Assembly (NCBI RefSeq): GCF_023898315.1
Contig: NC_064615.1
Coordinates: 1,185,087,413-1,185,151,412 of the forward strand
DNA length: 64,000 nucleotides
Origin: Schistocerca nitens
Taxonomy: Eukaryota > Arthropoda > Insecta > Orthoptera > Acrididae
Direction: 5' to 3'
Positions within the stretch are counted from its first letter, which is position 1. Each line of letters opens with the position of its first letter. This document shows positions 34,126-46,307 of the stretch, one piece after another. Below the pieces are notes generated by a model, which had not been told where the DNA came from, made no database searches, and was given only the letters and a program-made list of their open reading frames with translations. Both the position numbers and the translations under genes were made by a program.

Positions 34126-36160
34126 ACAATACCTGTGACCTGTCAGAACCTTGACTAACTCTAAAAATAAAAATAATGTAGAATTGTTGAGAAAAAGGCC
34201 TTCCTTTACGATGTACATTCACTGTATAACAGATAACATCCACTACATCATATAAAATTTAGAATCACTGAACTTTGGAATGGGATACTTGTATTACAGT
34301 GTCTCTATTTGCCAGATATAGGAATGGTACTTGTAATTTAATGCAAGCTGGCATGAAATATCTCATACTTGTATTATACTATTGTATAGAGCCAGAAATG
34401 GCACTCAAAAGTGATTCAGAATTGATTTTACACATTAGAAAATTATTTTCAAACTATAGCGCCATCATATGGATGATATATTAAATAATGTAAAATGTAA
34501 AACACACCACAATGAAGAACATTGTGTGTGCCATATGATTATTATTTTTAATACTTGTTGTGATGAAAAGTGGTAAACACTGATTATTTGAAAATAATTG
34601 TAAAAGAATTTTAGTTATCTAGGCAAAGAATAAATAATGTGTCATAATGTCTTTCAGTAGATTATTGTGTAATAAATTATGAGATCTTCTTTGTGAAATG
34701 ATGAACAAGATCAGACGTTACAGAACTCTTTCTCTGGATGTAGACGAAATTAGGCTGTTGTATACAGTCTGTGCTGTGAGACATGAGATAATATATGTAT
34801 TAAGCATCACTTTTATGATTATTTACATAATAATGGCACCCTCCAAAATAACATCATTTGTGTGCAACAAAACAGTGCCATTATATGGCAGATTCAGATT
34901 TCTTTAAATTGCGAGATAGGCACACAGCACCATGTAAAGTAAATTATAGTTTCTGAGTTGCAGCATATAATGAATGAGTGTAATATAATATAAAGTCATT
35001 CAGATTCTGACCCGTACTTACATAATGATAGAAATATTTTCACTGAGAATTTTATTGTTTAACCTTCTTTGAGGCCCTAAAGCAATAAAAATTAGACAAT
35101 ACAAATTTAAATTCAGAGATTATGATCTCAGTTAACAAAAAGAGTAAATTAATAATTTTTCCACATTTTGCTACTGCTTACCCTTCTCTCTCTGGTATAT
35201 TGCTATGTATCCTCTAACAGCTGGGATATCCTAAGGTAATTTGCAACCACCAGAGGTCCAGCAGCCTATATCTGTAGACTATTTAGCCGTAACTTAGTTA
35301 CATTGCCCGGGGTACACCACTTGGAGGCTAGTCTACTTTGTATGTTCTTATCCATATGTATATTATTGATTTATCGATCTAACCTAAGACTTTTATTACC
35401 ATAAATGAATGTAATCTATTTTATTTGTAGTATATGCATATTGTGTTACCAGTAACATCATTGCTGTTCAATTCAAGTAATGTATCCTTGATGCCAAACG
35501 AAATAATAATAATCTGGTATATTGGCATAAGTATGACACATGAAGATTTATTTTAAAAGTAAAAAAAAATATTTAACATTAGAGAGACAGTATAAGTGGT
35601 GCCGTGCCTAATAACGTGGGGCTCAAATATATGTAATGCATAAAATATAAATGGTAATTTGTACATATGTATTATTTTATGTGCTAATCTCGATGCATTT
35701 CCCCTTACATGTAATCCCTGAGAATTCTTGAGAAAAAGGAAATTTATCCATGAATAGAATCAATATATAACACAAATGACCCTGAGAAGTGTGCATTTGA
35801 ATTTTTGGAAAATAACTACAACAGAAAAACATGAAAAACGATACATAAAAAGGTAAGGGCAACAGTGCATGCACTCTTGTTTTTGCATCTGATTTTGGAA
35901 GTGATAGTACATCAGATTACTTGTGGTGTATAACAAATTTTCAAGGTATTTTGTATTTGGATCCACAATAATATCTTACAGATATCTCAAATACTTGAAA
36001 GCAAAAGCTTTTACTATCTTTTTTAAGCAGGCAAGCTGAAATGTTTTTGTTGAGGTTCTACAATTGAATGTCCATTCCTTCTTGCATATTGTGACTATGT
36101 CTTTACTTGTGTGATTACCACTTTTGTACAAGTGTATAGTAACAAATATTTCAGTATATA
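34126..36160. other. Two kilobases without a recognised gene
   Basis: AT-rich, short frames only. The region just before 36168 may contain the 5' UTR of the LINE that follows, but no promoter or boundary is evident. Confidence 0.4.
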
Positions 36161-36167
36161 ATCATAT

Positions 36168-37513
36168 ATGGTAGAGCTATGCAGAAAAATGGAATCTAAA
36201 GTTAGTTCAGGGATAATGTCACTAGGAAGTACTCCTGATGTAAGCAATGACCAAAATGACAGTGTAGCCTCCACTATATCAAATGAAACGCTGGGAGTAT
36301 ATGGCACAAACATAGTGGAGGCTTCCATTCCACCTGCTGATGTGTCAGCAAGATGGCCACGCATGTGGAAGTCGATCATTTTAACACGAGAAATAGTTAT
36401 AGTTATGTAGTTAAAAAGAAAACCTGTGAAAATTGTAAAGCTGAAATTACAACCCTAAGCGAACGAATTTCAAGCCTTCAATTCATAGTCAATAATTTAA
36501 AAAGGGAAATAGCTGGACTGAAGAAAGAAATCGGTGAAGTACAAACAGTGGAAAATTCGTGTGAAGTGAAACAAGATACACGTGATAAATCATCCGAGTG
36601 GATAGCAGTGTCGCAAAAAGTTCGGTCTCAAATCACGAAAACGGTTAAAAGTGTTACTTTCTTAGAAAAAAAAACAAATATGATGTATCATAACGAGTGT
36701 ACAACTGATCGTGACGTAAAAACCTGCAATCTGGACACCAACAGTAAACTTGGAAACAGTGGTAAGGGCAAACACGTATCATTAAGGAAAAAGTGTGGTA
36801 TTCTCTTGCTTGCCGACAGCCACGGCAGAAAGCTATCAAGCATGCTCCGAGAGAAAAATCGAGAAACGGCAGCGACTAGCATAGTGAAACCTGGAGCGGG
36901 AACACACCATGTCGTAGACATTGATCTTCAGATGAACACAATAGGGGATAATGACTTTATTGTATGTATAGCGGGCTCAAATGACATAGCTAAAAATGAA
37001 GCCGATGCCTGCGTTAAAACGCTACAGAACTTTCTAGAAGTGAATAAATCTAGGAACATAATAGTAGCCACTGTGCCTCATAGACACGGCCTAATTTACA
37101 GATCGTGTGTTAATAAAGAAATTAGGAAAAATAACATCAAAATTAAGAAATTGTGTGCAGAATACCCAAAGTGCGATGTACTGGACGTAAGTAAACTACA
37201 TCGAAACCTACACACCAAACACGGAATGCACCTTAATTATGACGGAAAAAGTATTATGTGCGATCACATCAGTGAAATAATTAAAAAAAGACTATTAAAA
37301 AATAGATCAGTCTATCAGCTTCCTGTAAGACTTACAAGCAAAAATGAGGAAAGCAAATTCGACAAGAACGAAGAAAGCAGGAAAGAGGAGACATCAGAAG
37401 ATCCACAAAGGATTGCAGCAGCTACACCTGTAAGAGTAAATTTAAGATCAAGGCGGAATATACCCAAGAAGGAGGATTTTTTCTATCCCCCTCTGAGGAA
37501 AGAAAAAACTTAG
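36168..37513 (+). CDS. LINE ORF1 with coiled coil and SGNH-hydrolase domain
   Basis: A 386-codon frame from ATG 36353 is open to TAG at 37511. The N-terminus has CENCKAEI (possible metal-binding CxxC) followed by a leucine/lysine heptad region suggesting a coiled coil (about residues 28-65), as in trimeric LINE ORF1 proteins. Residues about 140-320 form an SGNH/GDSL-type fold: block I ILLLADSHGRKLSS, block III IVCIAGSNDIAKN and block V HGMHLNYDGKSI, giving Ser, Asn and His candidates. The C-terminus is basic. A frame at 36168-36410 (MVELCRKMESKVSSGIMS), acidic and serine-rich, probably is the original N-terminus, split off by a frameshift near 36350. It is followed by, and overlaps, ORF2. Esterase ORF1s are known from CR1-type LINEs. 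The clade of this element is not certain. Confidence 0.82.
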
Positions 37514-40493
37514 CATCATCAAACAAGTTAAAGAAACACCATAAAACTGGCAAAGGACTCCATCAGAAAATTGTAGTAAATAAGGTAAAGTCTGAACCTC
37601 CTCACCAATGTGTAAAAAAATTAAACAAAAAAATTCTTGATCTAAAAGTATACATCCATAATGTACAAGGGCTCAAAACCAAACTTAATGAATTAGAAAT
37701 TTTGTTATCAAGTGCAAGTGAACTGTCAGATACACAGATATTATGTATTAATGAACATTTCATGAGGTCTTTTGAAATAGAAAGTGTTGTGATACCAAAT
37801 TTTAAACTCGTGGGTCACTTCTCAAGAACATCTTACAGAGGTGGAGGCAGTTGCATATTTGTAAAAGACAACATTACTGCTACACCTCTTGATATTTGCA
37901 ATTCGTATAGTATTGAAAAAGATATAGAACTGTCAGGTGTAGAGCTTACAGATCTAAATGTTTATATAATAGCACTTTACAGGTCACCCTCTGGTAACAT
38001 AGCGCCAGTAATAGAAAATCTAAGTAAAAGAAAATCATATAGTGTTCTAATATGTGGTGACTATAATATAGATTTTCTCTCAGAAAACTCTAGCCATCTA
38101 AGCATTAAAAATTTTATGAACAGCTACAACCTAGACCTAATGGTTAACACTCCAACCAGGATAACAAATCACAGTACCACTTGTCTGGATCAAGTAGCAA
38201 GCAATATAAATTGTACTGTATCCTCCGTCAAACTAGGATTTTCAGACCACAATGCATTAATCATGCAGGTCTGGTTGCAAAATAACAGCCACAAACACAA
38301 TAAAATCACTGTACAGAGGAGAAACTTCAATAAAACCCACATGCATACTTTCCTCTTTGATATACAAAATGAAAACTGGCAAAATGTATACGAGGCTCAA
38401 ACAGTAGACAGCAAATATGAAGCATTCTTGGATATTTTCTGTTATTATTTTAATTGCCACTTTCCCTTACAAACAAAATGTATCACCAAAGATAGAAAAC
38501 TCTCCAGCTGGATCACCCCAGGAATCATTAGATCATCACAAAGAAAAAGAGAACTTTTTTACATGAGCAAATCCAAACTAGGCTGTAGTGAAGCATTTAA
38601 GTCATACTTTACTCTATATAAAAAGATACTAAAGAACGTAGTAAATGCAGCCAAAAAGCTACAGAATGATAACTACCTCAAATTGTCATCAAATAAGAGC
38701 AAAAGCATGTGGCAACTTATTAATATGAATACTAATAGAGGAAAACAGCTACAAAGTGATATTAGCTTAAAAATAAATGGAAAATTAGTCTCCAGTGGGA
38801 AAGAAACAGCAGAGGAATTCAATAACTACTTTACAGAAACAGTAGAAAACCTGGCTAACCATCTTAAAAATAGCTGTCCCTTACAACTAGAACCAAACTT
38901 ATGCTCTGACACTCTATTTTTAAGGCCTACATCTGAAATTGAAATTGGAAAGGCACTTCATAGCAAAATTAAAAAAAAAAACATCTGCTGGACAAGATCA
39001 AATCCCATGCTTCCTCCTTCATAATTGCAGTAACTTTATCAGTAAACCCCTAGCTCACATAATAAACTTCTCATTCCTGAATGGTACATTTCCTGGTATG
39101 CTCAAAATTGCAAAAATTATACCTGTCCACAAAAAAGGAAGCAAAGAGGATCCCAGTAATTATCGACCCATTGCACTACTTTCAACTTTTAGTAAAGTAT
39201 TTGTATATATAATGGCCACCAGAATCATGTCCTTTCTAGACAAAGAAAATATCCTGTCACCTGCTCAGTTCAGCTTCCAAAGTAAGAAAGCTACAACAGA
39301 TGCAATACAAGAATTTCTAGATCATGCACTGGACCTTGTGGACAAAAAACTCCCAGCCATAGGTATCTTCCTAGATCTAACAAAGGCATTCGACATGGTT
39401 AATCATAGTATACTTCTGCAAAAGATGCATTCCTATGGAATAAGAGGAAATGCCTATGAATGGTTTAAAAGCTATCTGGAAGATCGACAGCAGTATGTCG
39501 AATTAAATGAAACTAAGCTCTCAGGTACAGCTAGTACTGTACATTTCTCCATACATACCATAAAGCAAGGCGTTCCCCAAGGCTCCGTCCTGGGCCCTTT
39601 GCTGTTCTTACTTTACATAAATGACCTTCCTCACAGCCAACCAAACACAAAAGCCCTTTTATTTGCTGACGACACCTCTATACTCATATCTGTGCCCGAA
39701 CAAATTCTCCAATCTAATATAGATAGAACCACAGATCAAATAAGTCGATGGCTTCAAAGTAACAGGCTGCTGATTAATGCAAAAAAAGACGATTGGAATA
39801 ACCTTTCACACTGCCCAAAACAGAAATCCATTACTACCAACTATATCACTGGAAAAAAATAATGTTAAACTTGAAAATGAAATAAAACTTTTGGGGGTCA
39901 CTATTACTGATACGCTCACATGGAAAAGGCACATTGACGTTACCAGCACAAAACTTAGTAGTGTGTGCTTCATGATTAGATCAATAAGGAACGTCACTAA
40001 CACAAGTACCCTAACCACAATGTACCACGCACCCTTTCACTCTGTACTTAACTACGGAATCATCTTCTGGGGCCAAAATTCTGAATCAATTAAGATATTC
40101 AAACTGCAAAAGAAGATAGTCAGAACAATTATGTTCAAAAAACAGAGAGACACTAGTAAACCATTATTTAAGAAACTAAATATTTTGCCCCTCCCATGCC
40201 AATACATACTAGAATTATTATTCTTTACCAAAAAAAGTATCAACAAAATTAGCAAAAATATGGACTACCACGATTATGACACAAGATCAAAAACCTCTCT
40301 AAGAATACTTCCCCACTCAACAAAACTGTACAGTGATGGTGTCAAGTGCATGGGAATAAAATTATATAATCATCTTCCAACTTTTATACAAGAAATCCAA
40401 GAAATAAATAAATTCAAACAGGCAGTGAAATCTCTTTTAATAAAAGAATGCTTTTATACCATCCAGGAATATTTGGAATCAAAATTGACTTAG
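37348..40493 (+). pseudogene. LINE ORF2: AP endonuclease and reverse transcriptase, two frameshifts
   Basis: The frame is open from 37348, overlapping the end of ORF1 in the -1 frame, with no ATG before about 37760. Endonuclease: VYIHNVQGLKTKLNEL, CINEHFM, YRGGGSCIFVKD, ALYRSPSGN, LICGDYNIDFLS and LGFSDHNALIM, so the catalytic GDYN and SDH motifs are intact. RT (from about 38940): KKTSAGQDQIPCFLL, KIIPVHKKGSKEDPSNYRPI, FLDLTKAFDMVNHSIL, GVPQGSVLGPLLFLLYIND and LFADDTSILIS, so the catalytic ADD is intact. Post-RT: LGVTITDTLTWKRHID, YGIIFWGQ, YDTRSK, IKLYNHLP and SLLIKECFYTIQEYL. The frame breaks only twice, each time at an A-run (11 A at 38971-38981; 7 A at 39781-39787) and each needing one A fewer. 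No premature stop otherwise. Either a recent copy or assembly error. Confidence 0.9.
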
Positions 40494-40750
40494 TGATTGA
40501 TAATGTATCAAAGCTGAATGTTGTTAAGTCAGTTTTGTCACATCATGTAACAATTCTCTGTAAAGCTGTAACTTTAAGTAACATAATTTTGTAGGTAATG
40601 TAAAATAATCTTTCTTCTGTACTCTTGTTTACTATTTTAGACTCCTGTAAACTGTATATGTGTATTGACTTATCCCATATCAGTTGCACAAGCCATTGTA
40701 CTGATTTGATCTACGGGACAAATAATAAATAAATAAATAAATAAATAAAA
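40494..40750 (+). mobile_element. LINE 3' UTR and (TAAA)n tail
   Basis: Non-coding tail of the LINE above. GATCTACGGGACAAATAATA is followed by about five TAAA/AATA units at 40722-40750. A related end occurs at 31310 and in the (TAAA)n end at 31926-31948. Confidence 0.85.
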
Positions 40751-40779
40751 AGAAACGGAAGAAATATGTCCTGTAGAGC

Positions 40780-43113
40780 CCACAACAGTGAATGTTGAAC
40801 TACACACAGACAGGTTAGAGACTGCGCCTATATACTCGTCCATACCAGATCTTTCTGCATAATTTCTAAGGAAACTTCAAGAAAAAGTGCAAGATATATA
40901 GGCCGCTAGAATTTAAACTAGCAGAACAGAAGACAGAATGTGTGCAAAGACAAGCAGAACAGTACAGGCAATTAGAACAGAAGCTAACAGAGCATGACAG
41001 AGAAAGAGATAGGCATAAGTAAGCCACGTGCGACCAAGTCTAAGTTACGTAAATAAAAGGAGAAATAGAAAAGATTAAAAATGAAGTAGATAAAATGAAT
41101 AAAGCATACAAAGATATGCCAGTTTAGCCAATGACTTAGCAAGTGAAGTGCAAAACTTACAGTCAGCAAACACTCTAATGAAGGATGATGTGCAAACATG
41201 AGCAAACCATTTATAGAACTTACAGCTTGAACAAACAGAAAATATTAAGCAACACTTTGCTGAACAAGAGAAAAAGAATTTAGTAGATGCCTGCAAGTAG
41301 AAGACATAGATAGCAGAACGTGTTGACTCAGAACTAAAGAATGCAATCCAGCAAGTACACAACGGAACAAAGTGGTTTGCAATAGTAATTAGAACGCCAA
41401 AGCTGTAAAGATAGAGCTAAGCGAAACCAAGGCACACTGAAGTCTGAAATACCACGCTGGCAGCATGATCTCACAAAACGTATTTCAGAGCCAGAAAAAG
41501 GATAACAAGTAGTAGAAAAGTGGAAATAATGATGTGCCACGAATGTACGTTTTTGGAAATGCACATAGCATTCTTGGCAATTACAGACACTAATGTCAGT
41601 GCAATGCAGAGAGCTACAGCCCAATAACTGAACAATCAGCTCCTGTCGTGAGGGCAGTTCCTATTATGTAAAACATTATGGTTGATGGAGCCTTAATCAA
41701 GCACAGGACGTTTCAAATATTTAGTGTGAATAAAAGCATAGTCCACCAAGTGGTGTTAATAACAGGATTTAAAAACATCTTGCCCAGTGCTTGGTCTGAC
41801 AAACAAAACATTCAATTTATCTTATCTCATATTCATGGTGACACCGCACTGTGGGCGACAGAGACTGCCAATAACTGTTACTCTTGTAAACAATCTGAGA
41901 AGGCATTTTTGTCAAAACATTGGTCACCCTGCATACAAGTGCGGCTAAGAACAGAGGTATACATTTCGAAATTGTACAATCCCATTCAAGGGAGCCTACG
42001 CAAATACTTTGAAAGATATGTAAATAACATCTTTAACAGGGATGTAATTCGGCTACCAAAGGCATGACTGCTGAATAAATAACACAGAAAAAGTGATCAA
42101 TGTATCCAAGCATGTCTTAGAACACTTTTTATATGTGTTAGATTCAATAGATCTAATACAAGAGGAAGTGAAACAAAGCAGTGAACACGAAAAAAATCAT
42201 TCGTTTCCATGTGAACATGCAAGAAGGAACAATATGACCAATCACAATAATAACGGTATTGGTAGAAAAACCGTTTATAACTAGAACAATGGAAGAGCAT
42301 TGAGTGGAAATGGTTACATTCAATTTACAGAAAACAAAGATATGATGACAGGGTAAGTGCAAGTTACAATGGTAACCCTCAGTGGAGAAATACAAGAAGC
42401 CAGTAGCATAGTGGATATCCCATGCACTAGAACCAAAATAAAAAATCACCCACTAATATGACTAGGAATGACAAAAGTAACCAAGCACAAGGTGCTAATA
42501 AAAATGCTTGAACTTGGAAAACAAGAACCAACAATGTAAGGATAGTAGAAGTGACCGAAATAGCCATCCATGTCAATCACATTCAGCAAACTAGAACCGA
42601 CCACAATAAGCACTCCATTGTCGATCAGAGGATGGAGGAGGGCACACTTAATAACACCAAGGAAAATTTAGACATGTTGGAGTACAAAGCGGCCATCGGT
42701 ATAGAACTAGAACTGTTGACCAAACCTCAAACAAGTAAAAAACTCTGATGCTGAATTAGCATAAGCTGCGATCGAATCAATACTTGTGAGTCTACTTATA
42801 GACACAGGAGCATCAGTTAACGTGTTAAGTTATGATATTTCAACAAAATAAGGCAAGCCCACAAACTGCCCTGATTCCAGCACAAAATTGTAAGGTGACA
42901 GGCACTATTGGTACTCAGTCACAAATAATAAAGCACCAAGTGCAGGCTGAGATAATCATTGGAAAGGTAGCTCTATTTTGCACTTTTCTGATAGTGACAG
43001 GGTTGACAGTACCCTCCATCCTGGGGTGTGAGCTCCTGCAAGGGAGGAAGGCTGAGATAGACCTCTCAAGTAGAAAATTCATCATTAAGAATCGCAAAAA
43101 CAAGAATATATGA
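40780..43113 (+). pseudogene. LTR-retrotransposon gag-protease relic
   Basis: Broken + strand frames. 40780-41340 is rich in Gln/Glu/Lys heptads (RQAEQYRQLEQKLTEHDRER), a coiled-coil gag N-terminus. 41678-42067 is capsid-like: AWSDKQNIQFILSHIHGDTA, LWATETANNC, EKAFLSKHWSP and LRKYFERYVNNIF, matching the W..A..(Y/F)L.G.A..W...FL..YW...YF pattern of retrotransposon gag. At about 42785-42830 is SLLIDTGASVNVLS, the retropepsin active site. 43005-43085 gives VPSILGCELLQGRKAEIDLS, the protease C-terminal ILG..L....A.ID block. No zinc knuckle, RT or LTRs are seen. Many stops. It abuts the LINE tail at 40750, so the LINE may have inserted into it. Confidence 0.72.
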
Positions 43114-43723
43114 TTACCTTTAGAGATAAACTAATGTTTTAGGACAAAGCTCCAGTAGGAATATGTCATAAAGAGTCATGAGCTGCTTTTTTTAAACAGT
43201 GGTTTATGTTGAGACAGCTATGTTAATGTGACCTTTGTTATCTTGTACCATGTTACCACACTTATGCACTAGGGTACTAGTCATAGAACTAATGTCAATC
43301 ATTGGTAGTGTGGCTATGTACAACGACTACAGTCAGCTGATAAAATCAGCCCTATAAGCTATTAGAGCGTATAATGTAAGCTGTAGTTACATTTGCATAT
43401 GGTAGTCTCGTTTCTGAATGATGCTTCAAATAGTGATACAACGAACTTTGTTGTGTGAAATTTTTAATGTTCTACAACTCTAATGATTGTATGCAACAGT
43501 ATTTCATCTGTTGGACATCAGGAGTAATAAGTATATGGTCCTTCATTTGCACATGTAGGTTTGTTATTGATTTAATGTTGTATATATTGACTAGTTGCCT
43601 GATAAACAGTACGATGTAGCTGACTGCGGTGAGCACCACCTATGGTGCGCGGGGTGCAGCACATTTGACTACCGTGTGCCCAGTATAACAGAGGTAGTGG
43701 CGGAGGACATACAGTACCATATG
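43114..43723. other. No gene recognised
   Basis: Probably the continuation of the gag-protease relic at first, but I cannot follow RT sequence. There is a GC-richer patch at 43620-43700 with no assignment. Confidence 0.4.
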
Positions 43724-43725
43724 TA

Positions 43726-45019
43726 CGAGGGTGAGTCAAATTAAAGCCTTAAATTTTTAAAAATATTATTTATAGTGCAGAAGTGGTACAAAGCTGTGTC
43801 ACGTTTCAACATAATCTCCCCCACGATCAATGCAAGCCCTCCAGCGTGTACAAAGTGCATAAATTCCTTTAGAAAAAATTTCTTTGGGAGTCTGCGCAAC
43901 CACTCATGCACTGCGTGGCCTACCTCTTCATCAGAACGGAACTTCTTTCCTCCCATTGCGTCTTAGAGTGGTCCAAACATATGGAAATGACTTGGGGCAA
44001 GGTTTGGTGAGTATGGTGGATGAGGAAGACACTCCAGATGCAGGTCTGTGATTGTTGCAACTGTTGTACAGGCAGTGTGGGGCCTTGCATTGTCATGTTG
44101 CAAAAAGACACCTGCTGACAGCAATCCACGTCACTTTGATTTGATTGCAGGCCGCAGATAATTTTTTAGGAGATCTGTGTGTGATGCACTGGTGACAGTG
44201 TATAATGCTCCAAAATGACGCCTTTTTCGTCCCGTAAGAGGGTCAGCATAACCTTCCCTGCTGACGTTTCTGTTCGAAACGTCTTTGGTTTTGGTGATGA
44301 GGAATGGCGCCATTCCTTGCTCGCTCTCTTCGTTTGCTGTTGGTGGAAGTGAACCCAGGTTACGTTCCCAGTAACGATTCTTGCAAGGAAGCCATCACCT
44401 TCTCGTTCAAAGCGCCGAAGAAGTTCTTCACAAGCATCAACACGTCGCTCTCTCATTTTTGGACTCAGCTGCCATGGCACCCATCTTGCAGACACTTTGT
44501 GAAACTGGAGCACATCAAGCACAATGTGGTGTGCTTACCCGTGACTAATCTGTAAACATGCTGCAACGTCATTCAGTATCACTCAATGGTTTTCCTTCAC
44601 TATGGCTTCAACTGCTGCAATGTTCTGTGGAGTCACAATTCGTTGTGCCTGACCTGGACGAGGAGCATCTTCCACTGAAGTCACACCATTTGCGAACTTG
44701 CTACTCCATTTGTAGACTTGCTGCTGTGACAAACATGCATCACTCTACTGAACCTTCATTCGTCGATGAATTTCAATAGGTTCCACACCTTCACTACGCA
44801 AAAACCGAATAACAGAACACTGTTCTTCCCTGGTGGAAGTCGCAAGTGGAGCGGCAATCTTTATACTGATACTGCGACGGTATTTGTACATCTACACTAT
44901 ACTGCCACCTACAGGCCATTCTGCACGCTGTTTGTAGCAATCTTACCAACTTACAGGATAACGGAGCGAAATTTCGGTTTGTTGTAACAAATTTGTGGTT
45001 TCCATTTGACTCACCCTCG
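43726..45019 (-). mobile_element. Full-length mariner element with dead transposase
   Basis: 1294 bp, the usual mariner size, between TA dinucleotides (43724-43725 and 45020-45021). Inverted ends share CGAGGGTGAGTCAAAT. The - strand transposase is readable in pieces: helix-turn-helix region (FLRSEGVEPIEIHRRMKVQ), PRPGQAQRIVTPQNIAAVEA, VTGNVTWVHFHQQQTKRASK (44400), LQHDNARPHTACT (44090), HPPYSPNLAPSHFHMFGPL (44000). The mariner catalytic triad is D,D34D. The first Asp (TGDE) is Asn here, the second (HDNA) is intact, the third (APSD) is His. Stops and frameshifts add to this. It can no longer encode an active enzyme but retains both ends. Confidence 0.92.
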
Positions 45020-45021
45020 TA

Positions 45022-45318
45022 ATTTTACTTATGTTCGAAACAGGCTTATGTCTGTTGAAGTTATTTAATGGTCTTGACACAGCTACTGGGCTAAGGAATT
45101 TTTTATTTATTAGTGTGTATGTAAGTAATATGTTATCAGTAATGTAATTTTGAAGTTTATGTGTAGATTGTATCACTGGTCTTGGTGTTATTTTGATCAT
45201 TTTAGGACTTCTGAAGAAGGCTATATTATTATAGCAGAAACCATGGTCAATAAACATAATTTAGTGCAACTGTGGGCTGTTTTTCATTCGAGACAATTTC
45301 GTAACGGTCACTGTTGTC
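45022..45318. other. Flank between mariner and RTE fragment, unassigned repeat
   Basis: About 300 bp with no gene. It contains CTGAAGAAGGCTAT...ATAGCAGAAACC at about 45209-45242, a small stem flanked by hammerhead-like core pieces. Other ribozyme helices are missing. Likely the end of an unrecognised retroelement. Confidence 0.35.
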
Positions 45319-46307
45319 AGGTGAGCAAGATGTATGAGACAGGCGAATTACCCTCAGACTTCAAGAAGAATATAATAATTCCAATCCCAAAGAAAGCAGG
45401 TGTTGACAGATGTGAAAATTACCGAACTATCAGTTTAATAAGCCACAGATGCAAAATACTAACGCGAATTCTTTACAGACGAATGGAAAAACTAGTAGAA
45501 GCCGACCTCGGTGAAGATCAGTTTGGATTCCGCACAAATGTTGGAACACGTGAGGCAATACTGACCCTACGACTTATCTTAGAAAATAGATTAAGGAAAG
45601 GCAAACCTACATTTATAGCATTTGTAGACTTAGAGAAAGCTTTTGACTGTGTTGACTGGAATCCTCTCTTTCAAATTATGAAGGTGGCAGGGGTAAAATA
45701 CAGGGAGCAAAAGGCTATTTACAATTTGTACAGAAACCAGATGGCAGTTACACGAGTCAAAGAACATGAAAGGGAAGCAGTGGTTGGGAAGGGAGTGAGA
45801 CAATGTTGTAGCCTGTCCCCGATGTTATTCAATGTGTATATTGAACAAGCAGTAAAGGAAACAAAAGAAAAATTCGGAGTAGGTATTAAAGTCCATGGAG
45901 AAGAAATAAAAACGTTGAGGTTCGCCGATGACATTGTAATTCTGTCAGAGACAGCAAAGGACTTGGAAGAGCAGTTAAACGGAATGGATAGTGTCTTGAA
46001 AGGAGGATATTAGATGAACATCAACAAAAGCAAAACGAGGATAATGGAATGTAGTCGAATTAAGTCGGGTGATGCTGAGGGAATTAGATTAGGAAATGAG
46101 ACAAAGTAGTAAAGGAGTTTTGCTATTTGGGGAGCAAAATAACTGATGATGGTCGAAGTAGAGAGGATATAAAATGTAGACTGGCAATGGCTAGGAAAGC
46201 ATTTCTGAAGAAGAGAAATTTGTTAACATCGAGTATAGATTTAAGTGTCAGGAAGTCGTTTCTGAAAGTATTTGTATGGAGTGTAGCCATGTATGGAAGT
46301 GAAACAT
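45319..46307 (+). pseudogene. RTE-like LINE fragment (RT domain)
   Basis: Same family as the - strand copy at 10.9-13.6 kb. One frame runs from 45319 to 46013: MYETGELPSDFKKNIIIPIP, NYRTISLISHRCKILTRIL, EDQFGFRTNVGTREAILTLR, FVDLEKAFDCVDWNPLF, VRQCCSLSPMLFNVYIEQAV and LRFADDIVILSET. Catalytic motifs (FVDLEKAFD, FADD) are intact. In the other copy the RQGCS position reads similarly; here it is RQCCS. After a stop at 46011 it continues to MYGSET (46300). Both ends are missing: no endonuclease upstream, and downstream it is joined directly to mariner sequence. Confidence 0.9.

Noticed and set aside
45209-45242. Hammerhead-like core CTGAAGA...GAAA
   Set aside because: A central stem exists, but flanking helices I and III do not pair, unlike the Penelope motifs.
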